DNA from: Patiria pectinifera
Taxonomy: Eukaryota > Echinodermata > Asteroidea > Valvatida > Asterinidae
Length of the DNA stretch: 64,000 bases
Assembly: GCA_029964075.1 (NCBI GenBank)
Contig: CM057142.1
Location: forward strand, 263,770-327,769
Reading direction: 5' to 3'
The notes under the pieces were generated by a model. It saw only the letters and a list, made by a program, of their open reading frames with translations, did not search any database and was not told the origin of the DNA. Positions within the stretch are counted from its first letter, which is position 1. Each line of letters begins with the position of its first letter. Both the position numbers and the translations under genes were made by a program. This document shows, piece after piece, positions 24,546-37,000 of this stretch.

Positions 24546-24971
24546 TAGGGGTGTGCATTTACAGGTAGCATGGGAATCGGGTACCCGATTAAAATAAAAA
24601 AAATGGGTACCTGGGTATCCGTTAAAGAAACCCAACCCCAAAACGTAAATCTCGGAGGTTGCTGTATAGAGGTTGTTCATAAAGATTCGTCCGCACGATA
24701 ATTCTGCTACATCGGTGCATGAACACAGAAAGATACAAGTGTGTTCAGTGAGCTCAATACATGCAGCTTCAGGGTGTAAATTTCATTTTCACAAGCGTTG
24801 TAAACAGCCTGGTTTTCATTCCGAAAATCCTCCACAAACAACATTCAAACCCTTTCTTTTTCATTGTCTGAGAAGTTACTTAGTAATTTGTGAAGTTGGT
24901 TATGGGTACCCGATCCTGTAATCTGTCACTGTTTCCTGACATCGGCAGTCAAGTTCCAATGCACAGCCCTA
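24546..24971. mobile_element. hAT-type nonautonomous element with exact 8-bp TSD
   Basis: TAGGGGTGTGCA ... TGCACAGCCCTA termini, flanked on both sides by ATGTACAC (24538-24545 and 24972-24979). The 8-bp duplication is diagnostic for hAT elements. Internal sequence is shared with 8565-8650 plus 10555-10830. Confidence 0.88.
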
Positions 24972-26751
24972 ATGTACACATGTATACAACAATGCTTGCT
25001 ATGTATATGTTTCCTATGCCAGGCTTTGAGGGTTTGTGTAGTTACGGGCCCTGTTCCTATAAGAGAATGAAAATCAAATTTTAGGTTATTGGACTTACCA
25101 AACTAGTTATTTTTATTCATTAACGTTTTTTTGTAGATATACACCATATATCAAATACACAATCATGCATAACATGATCACGTCTATTCCACTAAGTTTT
25201 ACATGTAATGGGGCCCGAGTGCCCTTTTTAAGAGAACTTTTGTGAGAAATTACTTCAAGGACTAAAACGAAAGACTGGCTCGTAACTACATAATCACCAG
25301 GTTTCCTTGACTAAACTTCTTGTTTTACTGATATATGATGTCATGTTAAGCCAAGTAGCAGTGGTAGATTACATGTAACTAATATGCAACCTTGCATACT
25401 GTACTACAAAGAACTATTATGTGCATTCCCATAATGTTTTTTTTTTTATTTATTAATATTAATTTTTGTTGTAGATATACGCCAAATACACAATCATGCA
25501 TAACATGATCATGACTATTCCACTGTGTGTACATTGGCCCAATTAACTGCCCTTTAATAATGGACATTTTTGTGAGAAATTATTTTTTGTGTGTTTGATG
25601 TCAAACTGTTACCTACATAATGTTGTATAAAAAGCACAATTTCACATTTGTAAATATTAATGTTGGTATTTGCGTGTACATGTATATATATCTGACATCT
25701 CTTTGGAATCAACTCACAGCAATGCAAGTAACGTTTGTATAACTTTCTTCACATGCTTTCACCTTTAATATACATGTAAATCAAGCTTTAATATAACTAA
25801 ACTAAAAAAATATGTGTATATTTTGTATCAGCATTTTGAACCACAATAAAAAAAATCATGGCAATTAAAAAAAAAATCAAGTTCAACAAATGTCTTTCAA
25901 AATTTTTTGGGAGGGGCTGATCCCAAAAGGCCAGTCAACACGTAGTCCTTTTTCTACATACCCCACTCACTGTCATTTGTAAATTTGAATTGCCAAGACC
26001 CAAAATTTGACTTTACTGGTCCTAGAATCGTGTTCATCTTTTCAAACTGTGGACGAAAAATACCACTGACACACAGGGTGACCGTTTGGAAATGGCACAA
26101 TTTTGCTAGATGCACTTCAAAAATCTGCTCCCCCCTAGATTTAACAAAAATCTGCAAAATCACCCAGAATTACACAAAACACATTATAAACACTTGTACT
26201 CGCATGCAGATGTTATAAAATTTCCTTTAAAAAAACAAAAATAACAAAACAATAGACGCGTGTCTAGCCTGCACCTTCAAATGTCTATAGTACTTTACTG
26301 CGTAGTCGTATGGTCAGGGTACCTTAACACAGACTGGCCTGTCTATCCCTGCTGTTCAAGGTGTTTTTTTATAAGTGATTGAACAAATTAAGCTTGTTCA
26401 AAACAAATGTGCTATATTATTTTCTGCTGGGATCACCGATTTTACAGAATTCTGCCAGAAATCTGCTAAAATGTTCATTCCTCTACATGTAGATTTTCTG
26501 CTAGATTCAGGTTTTTTTTGTCCAAAAAAAATCTGTCAGATCTAGCTGAAAATGAGCTAAAACGGTCACCCTGCTGACATATGATTTAGACTTGCGTAAA
26601 CCTCACCTTGGCCCCCAAAAATGATTGCTGGGATGAATACCCTTGAACGGAATTCGTCCGGCACCTGCAGCTTGCTACTCGACTTAAGTCTTGTTTTGTG
26701 ACATTTTCTTTATCTCAATGAGGGTTGGAAGTATCTTGGGTCTAGACTTCA

Positions 26752-27270
26752 TGGGCTCTGTGCACAAGTACCCCCTTAACGGGAGAGTACCCCCTCAACG
26801 GTAAGAAAGGGAGATTTGGGGGAGGCTAGAACACTGGCAGAGACATTCAAATGCATCGACGATGCCTGATGCTCACGCGAAGACGCTATGGCTTTGTGAA
26901 TACTCAGAATAAAATTAGTCGTGTGTATAGGCACTATACGCTGTGGAGCGGTGTGGTCCAATGGTTATGGAGTCGACTTGTGCCGTGGTACCGGTACATG
27001 GGTTCAATCTGACCTCGGAATTTGGGCTTGTGTTATGGGGCTTGTGTTCTTGGGCAAGACACTTTACAACAATTGCCTCTGCCTGACGTGTAAATGGGTA
27101 TGTGTGAGGGTAGAGACCGAGCGCTTTGAGACCTTTGGTATAAAGCGCTATAAGCACCACATTATCATTAGTATACGCTCATGAACCAGTACACGCGCAT
27201 GCAATGTCTCCTGTCCACTGGGCTCTCAATAGTGGTCAGAAAGCGCCCTCTGTTTGGTGAACTGAGCCCA
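26752..27270. mobile_element. Element B (tgggctc ends) carrying a SINE
   Basis: Left end tgggctctgtgcacaagtac and right end aagcgccctctgtttggtga..gagccca match element B at 58251-58838. The SINE at 26943-27171 has inserted inside. Confidence 0.6.
26943..27171 (+). mobile_element. Full-length tRNA-derived SINE with TSD
   Basis: A-box-like gtggtccaatggttatgg, B-box-like gggttcaatctgacc, body gggcaagacactttacaaca and caattgcctctgcctgacgt, 3' end aagcgctataagcaccacat. Flanked by TATACGCT on both sides (26935-26942 and 27172-27179). Confidence 0.85.
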
Positions 27271-30200
27271 TAAGGAGCAGGAGCATTCAGCCTGAAGCAT
27301 CATGACGTCACGCTTTGTTTACATGTGCATTTCCTGTGACAGCCTGACGTACTATCTAGGATCCATTTATCTTAGATTTCAAGTAATTTACATGTAAATG
27401 GCACATTTCTGTACACATGAGGGCGCTGCATCGTGTCGGAATAATTCAAGCATGATTCAGTGTGTAAAAAGTTGAAGCAGCAGGGGAATATGGAAAGAGA
27501 AGGGGTTGGGGGGATAACTCGTGAAAAGAAAAGTCAAATAGAGGGCAGACTTGTGAGGCTGAACTGAAGTGTTCAATTTTCTGAAAGGCACACAAGAAAC
27601 AGGCCGACTGCATTGGGCTTTTTTAAACGTTGATGTAATATACTTAGCCTGCATATATATGTGTATAAATTTGAGCTAAATATGTAAGTGTTACGGACGT
27701 CAGACGAAAGTTGAAATTGGGATATATACGATATCACAGCTGCAAATCAAATATGATTTATCTGGTGGAATTTTAATCAAAATGACACGAACGAACTTTG
27801 TCACAAACTTCATTTACACATAATAAAATTTACATGTACATGTATCTACAGTACAATAATCTTTTATACATTGTGTGAAAATCATGCTTCAAACAATGGG
27901 AAACTTTTAAGACTGGTGGTTGTAGCAAACACACCGGCCCTTTTCAAGCGTTTTAGTTATAATGTGCGCATGTTCAAAACAACAGAAAAAGACCAATGTG
28001 TTAGTGCTGCCACCAATTGTCTCAAAAAGTCTCCCATTGTACATTTGCATATAATTATGTGTATGTCCAAAATTCAGTCGAGTTTCTAGATTTAACACAC
28101 CATCAATGCCTTGACAGCATACTAGGAGCATTAGGGCAACATATTACATTCTTTGCAGTCTAAGGAATGCAGTGTTTTAAAACAATTGGCCTATCAAAAA
28201 TTCAACTGCCCATTGTAAACAGTGATAACAAAATCTGAACATGAATAAAAGGTCAAATTTCTCCAAGGACTGGTGAGTTTCTCCTTGAAACTACCGGTAA
28301 ATGTGCTTGATTCCAATTGCATGTACTTTTTCATTTTGCTCACAGTTTAGAAATAAGATCAGAAATGTCTGAATTGAAGCTATATAATTAAAATTTCAAA
28401 ATTATTGTAAGATTTTTTGAATACTCAACAGAACATTGGTTTGAATTATTTGTAACATGAGCTTCTCAGTTCGCACTTTAAAAGTGGGCAAGGAAAGCTT
28501 ACATGTAAGTGCAAATTTTTGGCAAATATAAAAGTGCAAAATGCTTAGTCCATAAAATTGCACAGGGTTTTCAAATTAGAATATCACTAGCAACACAAAT
28601 TAACAATTATAATTTGGAATTTGGATCAAGTGCCAGCTATGCTTCTACAGTTTATCATCATACATTTAGTTTGATTACATAAACTTTTGTTTTAATAACT
28701 CCTGACAATCGCTATCACATTGTTTCATTGATACTACTCCCATACACATGCCTCAAAATGGCCCCTCATCCAAATGTGGATATTCTAAGCCATTTTCATT
28801 CCGGCAAATGTGCAGTGCGATGTGTATACACAAGTTATCCATGTTTCCAGGTATTGGCTGTTGCTTCAATTCCAAACAGTCCACATGGTTTAACTTCAAA
28901 AACTCTCTGCCGAAAGAAGTTCAAGCCATGCGAAACAAGATGGAAAAGTGCGTTCATAAACACACAAAGCCCACTGTCAGTTGCCAACCATGTTAACTTT
29001 GAAAAGCACAACACAAAATGCCAAGTAAACTCTTCAAATTGATTGTAAAGAATATGGTAATTCTGAACGGACCAAATAATGTCACAGTTTTGATAATGAA
29101 AGACTGCATTTTACAAAATGACATTTAAAAATTTGAAGATATTTAATTATATTTCAAATGTAACAATTTATACTTGATCGTTACACATGCAGTAATTGCA
29201 AGTATTACTTAGAAATTTTTTCTAATTCTTTGTTTTTATTTCAGTTACAAATTTGAGCAGCCGACCAGTATCAAATGTATCAGAAACTGTATAAGAATAC
29301 TTCAGCAGATTTCCTTCTGAATTATAAAACTACAATTTACACTCAGCCAAGTTTCATGTTACATGTACCAGTATATAAATGTACACACGCATGCATGTGA
29401 TATTAATTTACAAAATGTCATAATTAAGTGAGAGCCTCATGGAACAAATATTTGTTTAAAATATTCAATTTTTCATTCATATTTCTAGTAGCTATGGACC
29501 CAGAAAACCAAATTCGGAGTATTTCATCTTTTTTTCGGAGGGATCATTGCAATCTAAACCATGCTTTTTAGAATACACAGGTGGATTTTGCTAGGATCGA
29601 CGCACGTACACAGAAACACGTACCTTTGCACAATCTTCATTTCAGAATCTGATTAACATTGAATATTATCAGGAATCTACAGACAATGCCACCTGGGCCA
29701 TAATGTTTGGGAAAAAAAATCATGTTTTAGCTTGTTTAAGCCCTGTTTGTTTACAACTGTCGCCGCAGGAATTTTTGGCCTTTGAGCTAGACTTTCACCA
29801 AAAAAGGGCGCCGCATAAAATGCACTCCATACACTGCGAGATATCAGATCCTACGTGAGCTTCGGAATTATACACATAGCGATCCTAGTGAAATGATTTT
29901 GAAAAGAAACTTGTATAACTGGAAAGACAAGTAGCATTCCGACATCTTGATTTGTTGAGGACCACAATTTTGTACTCCGAAATTCCTGTGCGCAGTAATT
30001 ACACAGAAGATACAAATGTCCAAGTTGCGTGAACATTCGTATTCTACTTTCTAACGATCTTTCCAACTACAATCGTTTCGTTGTAATCATGTTTTTGAAC
30101 CCAAATGGGTGCTTTCTCTCAGAAGTCTTTTTTTAATATCCACAGGCAAAAGTTCTACTTCTTAAAATTCTTTTTCAAGTGACATACGTGCAGAACGCTG

Positions 30201-30973
30201 AACGGAACAATTTGCTGTGGGTGGGTATCACGTGACCACAATATGTTCCAGTGTTATGATTGTCCGATCAGCAATAATAAATAATTATAACAATAAAATA
30301 AAACCAAAAGGAGGGCGGGATCTTGTGCTCATTATATACTGTGGCACTCGTGCTGATTATAAAACATTACTTCAGACATACATTTTTCAATCAAAGGACC
30401 ATGGAACATAATTTGTTCATAATCAAAAGCGAACCCCCCCCCCAAAAAAATCCAATTACTGTCACTGTGTAAATAAAAAGCTTTAAGAAAACATGAAAAT
30501 ACAGCCTCCTGTCCTGCTGATGTTGATTTTTCTTGCATATTAGAAAAAGAAATTCTAAGCTTTGATAATAATCTACATTCATGAATTCGGATTTGCAGCT
30601 GTTTCTATAAACACAGCATCTCAACCTATGGCCTGAAAAGAACCCATTTTCTACTGTATTTGGAGAGTTTTGCATTTGTCTAATGCCTAGTATGAAAACA
30701 AGAATCCCTAGAGCAAATATGTGTCCATTGAAATGTGATTGTACTCATGGAAAGTACTCGTACTTGTTTCTCGTGGATATACTCGTAACTGTATTCATGG
30801 GAAAAAAATTACCTGTAGTCATACTTGTATTGGTACTCATGGCAAGATACTCGTACTCACACTCATGAAAATGTACTCAATTACTACACTGATGTACACA
30901 GAGGGACAAAAAAAATCTCACACTGAGCCTGATTTAGGAAGTCAGACGGACGGTGCCAGGGCTGATTGACGAC

Positions 30974-30979
30974 TTTATT
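30974..30979 (-). terminator. Candidate RMDN poly(A) signal
   Basis: AATAAA on the minus strand (TTTATT on +) about 37 bases after the RMDN stop codon. The 3' UTR would be very short; other signals further left are possible. Confidence 0.35.
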
Positions 30980-31015
30980 CCTCCTCATAATGTTGTGTTG
31001 GGTTGCTTCTCTCCA

Positions 31016-31066
31016 TTACGTGTACTTTCTGAGGTAAAGTTGAGCCTCTTCTTTGGATTTTAATTC
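31016..31066 (-). CDS. RMDN3: RMDN exon 8: C terminus and stop
   Basis: Sixteen codons plus TAA after a strong acceptor (ctttcttctgtccag): ELKSKEEAQLYLRKYT. Charged helical C terminus in phase with exon 7; the human protein likewise ends about 20 residues after the equivalent point. Too short to be found by ORF length; identified by acceptor, phase and composition. Confidence 0.75.
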   Translation of the reverse strand, partial: ELKSKEEAQLYLRKYT

Positions 31067-34000
31067 CTGGACAGAAGAAAGTGGCATATTTAAATACAAA
31101 TTGAAGACATATAGCATCATTTGCTTTTCATGCATTTTGTACGTTTCCAATAATACCACCACTCAAAATCCACAGAAGGATGTTCAAAACCCAACCAATG
31201 TAAGTTTCGACTCATTGGATATGACACTGCTCAAACTTTTGATCACACTACACAATTTTGTTAACGCTAATCTTTATTTCCAAAGATAAGTCAATTGACT
31301 GATCGTTGGCAATCACCTACATTTCTTGATTTCTTCCAAATGACAGCAAGCCAGATGGAATAATTTCACGGGGTGTTTAGTACCGGTACAATCTTTAGTC
31401 CAAGTAAGCTTTTGATAATAAATTCAGTAGGTTACCTTTGGGATAAATGCAAATGATCCTATGTGCCTTTACATTTTTTGGGCATTCCAAAAAAAAAAAG
31501 AGTGGAACATTAAAAACATCTAATGAAAAGGCTGTTTACCAATTTGTACATTTATTTTACCTGAGACAATTATGTGTGTGAAAAGTAAAAGGAATGTGCA
31601 ATAGGCGGGGCCATTTAGCTCCACCCACTGCACACTTGGGTAACAATACATGCGCCTCTTCAATGCCACACTGCATGTTCCAGCCGCGCGTGTCATACGC
31701 ACATGCACGCATGTCGGACTTGTGTGCACACATGCTGGACATTAATCATGGCTGTGACTGGTCAACACACCATGGAGCAGAGCTTAGCCAGTTCGCGTCG
31801 GAGGACATGATAACATGCACTGGCTGTTTCTATACACAGACATGGCTGATGGGTTAAGACGTCAAGATTGCCTCGCCTCGCCTTTGGGTGACGTCTAAAC
31901 ATGCTTATCCCTAGCGTTTTATTGCATACACACAAAGTCCGTGAAGCCTGTGGAGGCGGACCGTGTGTTGATCTTGAATTGGCCGTTGTGCACGGCCTAT
32001 TGTACTACAATTTACGCTCCAGTGCACACCTCCGAGTATTGAAACATATGAGGTCTTTAAGAAATGTCGTACAAAGTGTTAAAATGACTCTTGCGAATCA
32101 GTGTTTGTGGCGTTTGGCTGTATATCAGAAGTTGGCTGGAAAATTTGGCTTTTTGCAAAAATCGAAATTTCGGCAAAAAGCGGTTAATGTATTAGTCTGT
32201 TGATTTCCTGCAAACTTTTGGATTTTGGATGTTGCAGAAAGGTTCCTACCAACTTATATCGGCAGTTGGGATTAACGGTTGAGAGTAAACCACTTACGTC
32301 CGCTGAGTTTCCTGGGATACCAACTGCTGTCTGGAACCATGCCACGGCCTTCTTTGTGTCCCGCTTCTGGAGGTAACACTGTGTTCATGCAAGACACATG
32401 GCAAAAAAAAAACAGACTTCAAATTCTCTTCCTGAAAATCTCATCTGATTACAATGGACCAGTGCGTGATCTACTGAGGGGGCCCTGTGAAGTCTTACGT
32501 CCCTGGTACCCATGCACCTTTAGACAGATTTCACATCTGAATGGATATATGTATGCATCCGTTTGGCTATCCGTAACCGTTATTGACTATTCGTTGTTTC
32601 GCACTACGGGCAAAGATGCATACACTTTAGTTCTTGGAACCAAAACCAATAAAAGCAGTACTCCAAAATTGCAGCCACTAATAAAAGTATCATATATGCG
32701 GCTAATTCTGCTTCGAAACACAGACAAATGGCACATACATCCTCGGTAATTCATCGTCTTTCATCATCAAATCATAATGTACTTTTGAGTTTCCTTGGGC
32801 TGTAATTACCTTACTGAAAAGGTTTAATAACTGTTATCCCCATGGTAGATAGAGTAGACCTAGACCTACCTAAGCACCAAAGATGACATCCAGAAAAATG
32901 TGTGTTATGTATGATAAACAAGACGCACAAAATCGGTTACTCACGTTACGAAAATGTAACGTGAGTAACCGTGGAATTGCCCAAATGATTACATAACTTA
33001 TCAGAAAATACGATGAAACTCAACAATGTATGATGTGTTTCACACTCACACACAGCATGCAAGTTACATCCGTGCCGTTTACACCTCTAGTGATAACGAG
33101 TTGTGTATTACATCACAAGACCACACAAAGTAAGGACCTATCCGGTGCACTAACCGTATCCATTCACTTGCAATACCTCTCTGACCATCTTATGATTATC
33201 TTCGCAGATAGAACAGCCCTAATAGACCCAGATGTCCGCAGTGTCATCAGTGTCTATGTAATTGAATACCGAGTCCACATAAAAGCACTCTAATTAAAAC
33301 AAGACAGTGCTGGATTTTAGCAGGATTCTAGATTCCTAGAAAAAAAAGCTGGCGGGGTTATGAGTTTGAACATTTTGGGAATACGTTGCCAACCTTTCCC
33401 ACATAGAGCGCATTCGTGCTGAAGAACTGCGGCTGCAAAGCTTCTGCCTTCAGGAAGTTCTCTAGGGCTTCGTCGATCGTTCCTGACGGCGGCTCACCAT
33501 AGAGGGCAGCAGCCGCTTTCCGCAGAATCCAACTCATCGTGGCTACCTAAAAGGGAAAAAAACACAACAGTCAGGATTTTTAAGATCTGGTGGGGTTTAT
33601 TCTGTCAAGTGAACCACGAGGGGAAATTACTTTCTGTACGTTTTAGATGGTCCCAGAGGGCCAGCCTAGTGTCATCTTTGTAAATATGTCACTGACTGAT
33701 TCGCTGACTGTCACTTGTGAGCAGGGCAGTGCTGTTGTATAGGATTAGCCCATAACGCCAATGTGTGGAGTTAAATCCAGCCCTTTGTGTTCACCCGATG
33801 CACAAAAGACGTTCAGTGAATAGCAAGTCTGAATCAATGGAATAGGATTTTGTGCACTCTGAGACCAGCTCTACTGGGCTTGCTGAGTTTTATTTTATCA
33901 ATTTTCTGGTGAACATAAAAACTTGACAAGGACAATCCAAACCCGTAGCCTTAAAGTTAATACAACATTGGCTTAAGCTGTATTTTTCAGAAATGGATGG

Positions 34001-37000
34001 ATTTGGGGGTTAGTTTTTTTATACATGTAGCAAATGTTGTTCCACTGACCTGTTTAAAGTTTTATGTTCATTGATGCTGGAAAACAAACACTAAAAAATG
34101 CTGTCCTTGTAGTCTGGCTCCCTGACCCTACTTCAGACAAAACGGAGCAATTTATAGACGTCGGGGAATTGTCAGGTCAGGGAACCAGACTAGCTGGCTT
34201 GCACCCATTCATGGATGTGTAACTGATAGCAAACAAAATGTGGAATAACTAAATTTGGTAAATTGGGGGCGGTGTTTGAAAAAAGGCATATTTTTTCCCA
34301 ACGATGGTCAGCCAACAATCATTGGAAATTGATACAAAAACTCCACTTTTCTTGAAAATGACAGCACACCAGGTGCCATGATTTCACAGAATGCTTGAGA
34401 CTATTATTCACTAACAGTCGAGTAAGGTTTTTCATAATAATTTGGTAGTTTTTGTTTTTGTTGATGTTTGCAAATGTTGTATATTACCCTTAAGAACAAG
34501 CAAATCCTGGCATGTGATAACTGTAAACTTACAGAGGCCCCCAGCAATGGCAGAAGCATTGAACCAGCTTACATTAATAATAATGATCATAGAGCAGTTG
34601 CTTTGCACAACAACTGGCAGGTTGTTTTCGCCATTACTGGGGGCCGTTGTAAGTGAACTATGATCACATGCCTGGATTGGTCTACATTGTATACCGTATC
34701 ATAACACCTCACCCACAGATTCTGTATCTTGATTGCCCAACAGAGAGTCACATGGCATTTGCTATTTGTACTTTGCTATTTGTATCTTGCTGTGCACAGC
34801 CAAAAAGACTATAAAACAGCTCAAAAATTACTACAGCATAGCAACCAACGTAGCAACCGGAGGTCTACGTGCTCATGCATACGGGTGTGCATGTTGCGTG
34901 TATTGTTCCAATGCGCTATGAAGTTGGGTTCAAACATTTCATGAAGGGGCAATCTGGATAAGTGCAAGTTAATTTTCAACTAATCTAATACCCAAATAAA
35001 AGTACATTTTAATTAGATTTTGGTTAAATCGATCAATAATCTCTCAAAATCAAGCATAATCTGTGGGAGAGGTGTTATAAGACAAATATTGACTGCTTTA
35101 ACTCGTGTTGCAGTAAAACTAGCCTCCCTCGGTGATCAATGGAGGGTTCCATTTCCTTTGGCTATGCCTCCGGAAAACAGAACGCTCCATGGATCACCTC
35201 GGGAGGCTAGTTTTACTACACCCCTCGGAGCAGTCAATATTTGTGTAATATTGCTGCCTTACCTCATATATGTACCTGCCATAGTAGTTATACAGATATG
35301 GATCACTGGGACGCAACTCTAAAGCCTTCAACATGTGCTCCTGTTTGAGAGACATCCAAACAGACATGTGGTCAAGACACGTTTGCCGGTTAATGGGATT
35401 ATAATGAACCCTCATGTACAGGCACCAAAAGGGAGAGTTACAAAGTTGGAAGGTTGAATCTCAGTATGGTTCCTATTTTGACTCGGGTACCCAACTTGGA
35501 AATTCAGTGCGGCTTTTTGAAGCTACAAGTTTTGGTGCAAATGTTGACACACCGAATCCAAAAATGTGATGGTTGTTACTTGCAACATTCCTATCCGCTC
35601 CGTTCACAAGTACCCCCTCACCGGCAAAGAAAGTACAGTTGGGGGGTGACCGACTGACGCCATCTTGCCTGACTGCAATTTTGCCGCGACGCGCAGTCGT
35701 ACCACTGCGTGAACAAAGTACAAATCCCCTGGTGTACATGCATCACACACAAGGAACGGTGCGCGTCAACCAGCTAAATGTCCCGCCCATGGGACGTCGT
35801 TGCTAGGTAAAAGGGCGCCCTCTTTTGTTGGTGCACGGAGCCCATAGGTTCTTTTAAGTGAGCATTTACAGGTGCTTTTTTACCACTTTCGAGAGCCCAA
35901 TTGGCGGGACACACCTCGTGTGCTACTTTTTCGCGAAAGTATAGGGCGAAGTACGCTCGACATATTTTATTCTAAATGTGCACAAAGCCATTCCGTCTTT
36001 GCATGAATGTCAGGCGTCGGCGGCAATACGTTCAAATGTCTTCCCCAGTGGTCTCTCCCAACTCTCCCTTTCTTACCGTTGAGGGGGTACTTGTGCACAT
36101 TCAGAATAAAAAAAATCTTGCATTGATCCTTTCAGTGAGGCTCTCGAAAGTGGTAAAAAGCGCCCTCTTGTGCACAGAGCCCGTGACCAGACTTGTCTGT
36201 ACTCATGGCCTGTGATGCTGGTTACACTGAAGTGCTCATAGGAGGACGTCGGTATCCCGTAGATAAAGGCTCATCACCTTAAAGTCATATCCCAGCTGGA
36301 TCTTCTCTTGATTGGAGACGTAGTCTGTGGCCAGACCAATCAGAAGGCTGTACCACTTGTGAGTGTCGGCGTTGTTCTCGTCAATTGACATTGCAGTGAA
36401 TGCGTAGTCTTTACCTGAAATGAATGCACAATGAAAGCAGGGTGGAGATGCAATGAAAATTAGGAACTCAAAAGAGTTGAAAGAATCTGGTACAATCTGA
36501 GGTGTAGGTTGATTGATGTTGCGCTCTGAAACCATTGGTAAGTACTATGCCATAATAACTTTTGCTGGTCCAAGAGGGCCAACAAATAGCGCTCTTTGCA
36601 CCCGACTGACTGACTGACTGACTGACTGTTACTTGTGAATTAGACTTGCTGAGGTCTCATCCTGATGTATAAGTTTACCCCACAATGACAATGGGATAAT
36701 CCAGCCCATTTTTTTTCTCGTGGAGAAGCACTGAAAAAAGTAGTGCCCACTTGTACCAAAAGGAACCAAAAGAAGGATAACAAAGAGCAGTGATGATAAC
36801 AATATACAGGGTGGATAAAAAAACCGAAACCGAGATATTATTGCTAATTGGAACAGAAGTAGGGCACATGTGAATCAAAGGGAGATATCCTCTGTTAGGA
36901 TTGAATCTCCTCTTTAAAATGACACCCTGGTCTCATGTCATTACATTCACGGTTGACTGAGCAGTGACCAATTTTATGAAAGGGTCTATTGAGAGAATTG

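Larger units (their letters stand above)
22788..31015. other. Intergenic region between Dispatched and RMDN 3' ends
   Basis: Convergent 3' ends. No coding potential recognised in 8.2 kb. Holds a MITE (23547-23852), a hAT-like element (24546-24971), a B element carrying a SINE (26752-27270), and long AT-rich low-complexity stretches (about 27700-29500). Confidence 0.65.
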
